Shown here: one piece after another, positions 38,855 to 40,461 of the stretch | Position numbering within the stretch: position 1 is the first letter of the stretch | Layout of the letters: each line of letters starts with the position of its first letter | Origin: Planctomycetota bacterium | GTDB taxonomy: Bacteria; Planctomycetota; Planctomycetia; Pirellulales; Pirellulaceae | Assembly (NCBI GenBank): GCA_029259935.1 | Contig: JAJDEH010000417.1 | Location: forward strand, 1 to 40,461 | Direction: 5' to 3' | Length of the DNA: 40,461 nt | Program-made: the position numbers and the translations under genes | Notes under the pieces: model-generated | What the model was told of the DNA's origin: nothing | Databases searched by the model: none | Seen by the model: the letters and a program-made list of their open reading frames with translations, nothing else

Positions 38855-40339
38855 ATGAAACGCACTCTTCTCGCGCTGCTCGCTGCTTCGGGCGCGGTCA
38901 TATTTTGCGCCCCTGCCGCTTGGTGCGCCGAGCGACCCAATGTCATCTTGTTCATCGCCGATGATGTTTCTGATGAAGACCTGGGCTGCTACGGCCATCC
39001 GACGGTAAAGACGCCGAACATCGATCACCTGGCGGGCGGTGGATTGCGATTCACCAATGCTTATCTGACGACCAGCAGTTGCAGCCCCAGTCGGTGTAGC
39101 CTGATCACGGGCCGCTATCCCCACAACACCGGCGCGCCGGAACTGCACACCCGGCTGCCCGATGAGCAGATCCGTTTCCCCGAATTGCTGCGGCAAGCCG
39201 GCTACCATACGGCTCTTTCGGGAAAGAATCACATGTTCGGCAACAAAGACCGCGCTTTCGACGTCATCTCCAGAGGGAAAGGCCCCGGTAGGGAAGAGGA
39301 TTGGGTGCAGTTGGTTCGAGAGCGGCCGAAGGATCAGCCCTTCTTCTTTTGGTTTGCCTCGACGGATGCCCATCGAGGGTGGCAACAAGACGACTCCGCT
39401 CCGACTTACTCAGCCAAGGACGCAGTCGTGCCGCCCTATCTGGTCGACGGCGAGACGACTCGGCGCGACCTGGCCGATTACTACCACGAGGTCAGCCGCT
39501 TCGACCGCTACATCGGCGACGTGGTTGCCGAACTGAAAGCCCAAGACGTCTTAGAAGAAACCTTGATCATCGTCATGGCCGACAATGGGCGGCCGTTTCC
39601 GCGTTGTAAGACGCGACTCTACAACGACGGCATTCGCACACCGTTCGTGCTGCACTATCCGGCGCAAATCAAAACGCCGGCGGTTTGCGGCAGCTTGATC
39701 AGCAGCATCGACGTCGCCGCCACGATTCTTGACGTGACCGGCACGCCCCAGGCCAAAACGGTTCAAGGTGTCAGCCTAACGCCACTGTTTGGCGATCCCA
39801 GCGCCGTGGTGCGCGATGTCGTGTTCGCGGAACATAACTGGCACGTGTACAAGAGTCACGAGCGGATGGTTCGCGTCGGCGACCTGTTGTACATCAAAAA
39901 TAACTTTCCCTATCAGCAAAATCTGTGCGTCGAGGCTTACAACTTTGGCGCCGGCGAAGCACTGTGGCAGGCCCACGCCGCCGGCAAAACAACGCCCGGC
40001 CAGCGGTTGCTGTTCGCCAATCCGCGGCGGGCGGAAGAACTGTATCGAGTTTCCTTGGACGGCGACCAACTGACGAACCTGGCCAGCGATCCCAAGTTTT
40101 CCAACCAGTTGAAAATGATGCGCCGCCTGCTGCAAGATTGGACGCAACAGACGGCCGACACCGTTCCGGCTGATCCGACTCGAGACCGCGACCTTCCGCC
40201 AAGAATTGAAAACGGCAAACTCATCCCACCCGCCGGCAAACGCAAAGGCTGGTCGCATCGAGAAATGCCCGGAGCCAGCGCGGGGGCTGAGAGCATCAAT
40301 CATTCCGGACCGGTTCGACGGAACAAAGCGTCGAAGTGA
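38855..40339 (+). CDS. Secreted sulfatase (Cys-type, formylglycine-dependent)
   Basis: This is a 494-residue type I sulfatase that hydrolyses sulfate esters, probably from polysaccharides. A signal peptide (LLALLAASGAVIFCAPAAWC) leads to the metal motif NVILFIADD (Asp36, Asp37). The active-site signature Cys76-Ser-Pro-Ser-Arg80 (SSCSPSRCSLITG) has the cysteine that a formylglycine-generating enzyme converts. Further conserved parts are GKNHMFG, STDAHRGW and VMADNGRPFPR with the calcium Asp/Asn. AAGGA precedes the ATG. Planctomycetes carry many such genes. The FGE-like domain in the TIR protein of this window lacks the needed cysteines, so the activating enzyme is elsewhere. The substrate is unknown. 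Confidence 0.92.
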   Translation: MKRTLLALLAASGAVIFCAPAAWCAERPNVILFIADDVSDEDLGCYGHPTVKTPNIDHLAGGGLRFTNAYLTTSSCSPSRCSLITGRYPHNTGAPELHTRLPDEQIRFPELLRQAGYHTALSGKNHMFGNKDRAFDVISRGKGPGREEDWVQLVRERPKDQPFFFWFASTDAHRGWQQDDSAPTYSAKDAVVPPYLVDGETTRRDLADYYHEVSRFDRYIGDVVAELKAQDVLEETLIIVMADNGRPFPRCKTRLYNDGIRTPFVLHYPAQIKTPAVCGSLISSIDVAATILDVTGTPQAKTVQGVSLTPLFGDPSAVVRDVVFAEHNWHVYKSHERMVRVGDLLYIKNNFPYQQNLCVEAYNFGAGEALWQAHAAGKTTPGQRLLFANPRRAEELYRVSLDGDQLTNLASDPKFSNQLKMMRRLLQDWTQQTADTVPADPTRDRDLPPRIENGKLIPPAGKRKGWSHREMPGASAGAESINHSGPVRRNKASK

Positions 40340-40352
40340 GCCATGTTTCAGG

Positions 40353-40373
40353 TTCCACAAACCAATTGTGGAA
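40353..40373 (+). terminator. Hairpin after the sulfatase gene
   Basis: TTCCACAA and TTGTGGAA form a perfect 8-bp stem with a 5-base loop, 13 bases after the sulfatase stop. No run of T follows, so it is either a weak or Rho-assisted terminator or an mRNA-end stabiliser. The remaining bases to 40461 hold no gene that I can see. Confidence 0.4.
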
Positions 40374-40461
40374 AGATCCCCGGCGTCGTGCTTACCTTTC
40401 GGAAAACTACTTGCGAGGATAAATCCAGATCGCGCCTTTACGCGCACCATCCTTCGCGCCC

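Overview
The window looks like chromosomal DNA from a planctomycete, probably of the Pirellula/Rhodopirellula side. This is inferred from gene style, not from a marker gene. The signs are a Ser/Thr kinase fused to a caspase-like protease, a TIR-FGE fusion, a periplasmic sulfatase, a secreted two-haem cytochrome, YHS and DUF547 proteins, small lipoproteins, and a cysteinyl-tRNA synthetase with a long insertion before KMSKS. GC is moderately high and genes alternate in short operons on both strands. No insertion sequence, phage gene, CRISPR array or rRNA was seen.

Layout. 1-3738 (minus): ruvA, ruvC, a secreted YHS protein and cysS. 3887-10369 (minus): a membrane kinase/caspase protein of 1124 residues and a six-domain hybrid histidine kinase, with a TIR-FGE gene (10522-11841, plus) divergent from them. 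11907-18253 (minus): an iron-sulfur locus in the order sufR, nuoB, sufC, sufB, sufD, sufU, Rieske ferredoxin, sufT. It has no sufS, and a palindrome overlaps the sufR promoter. 18519-22011 (plus): an AlsT-type sodium:amino-acid symporter with a large extra N-terminal region, and two small proteins. 22032-23811 (minus): a probable outer-membrane protein and two lipoproteins. 24152-30510 (plus): an FAD/NAD(P)-polyferredoxin membrane fusion, a DUF547 protein, a lipoprotein, a GT2 glycosyltransferase and a multi-pass glycosyltransferase. 30528-33874 (minus): a PPP phosphatase, a macrodomain protein, a STAS protein and a two-haem cytochrome c. 34362-34745 (plus): a thioredoxin-like gene whose catalytic position is an in-frame UGA. 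34813-37404 (minus): an RND/MMPL exporter with an inserted PDZ domain. 37515-40339 (plus): an SMR/EamA-like protein, a zinc-ribbon membrane protein and a sulfatase.

The most notable object is the gene at 34362-34745. Read through one UGA, it encodes a membrane-anchored thioredoxin-fold protein with a U-G-P-C active site. A short stem-loop lies at the right distance after the UGA to be a bacterial SECIS element, and its loop is GGUC, a sequence also found in the E. coli fdhF SECIS loop. Ordinary gene calling splits or misses this gene. Other points of interest are the kinase/caspase protein, the TIR-FGE protein whose FGE domain lacks the catalytic cysteines, the apparently permuted flavoprotein fused to a polyferredoxin, and small lipoproteins that share a Gly-Ser-Gly-Ser-Arg C-terminus.

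Limits: all calls come from reading sequence and translations by eye. No database search or structure prediction was run, so family names rest on remembered motifs.
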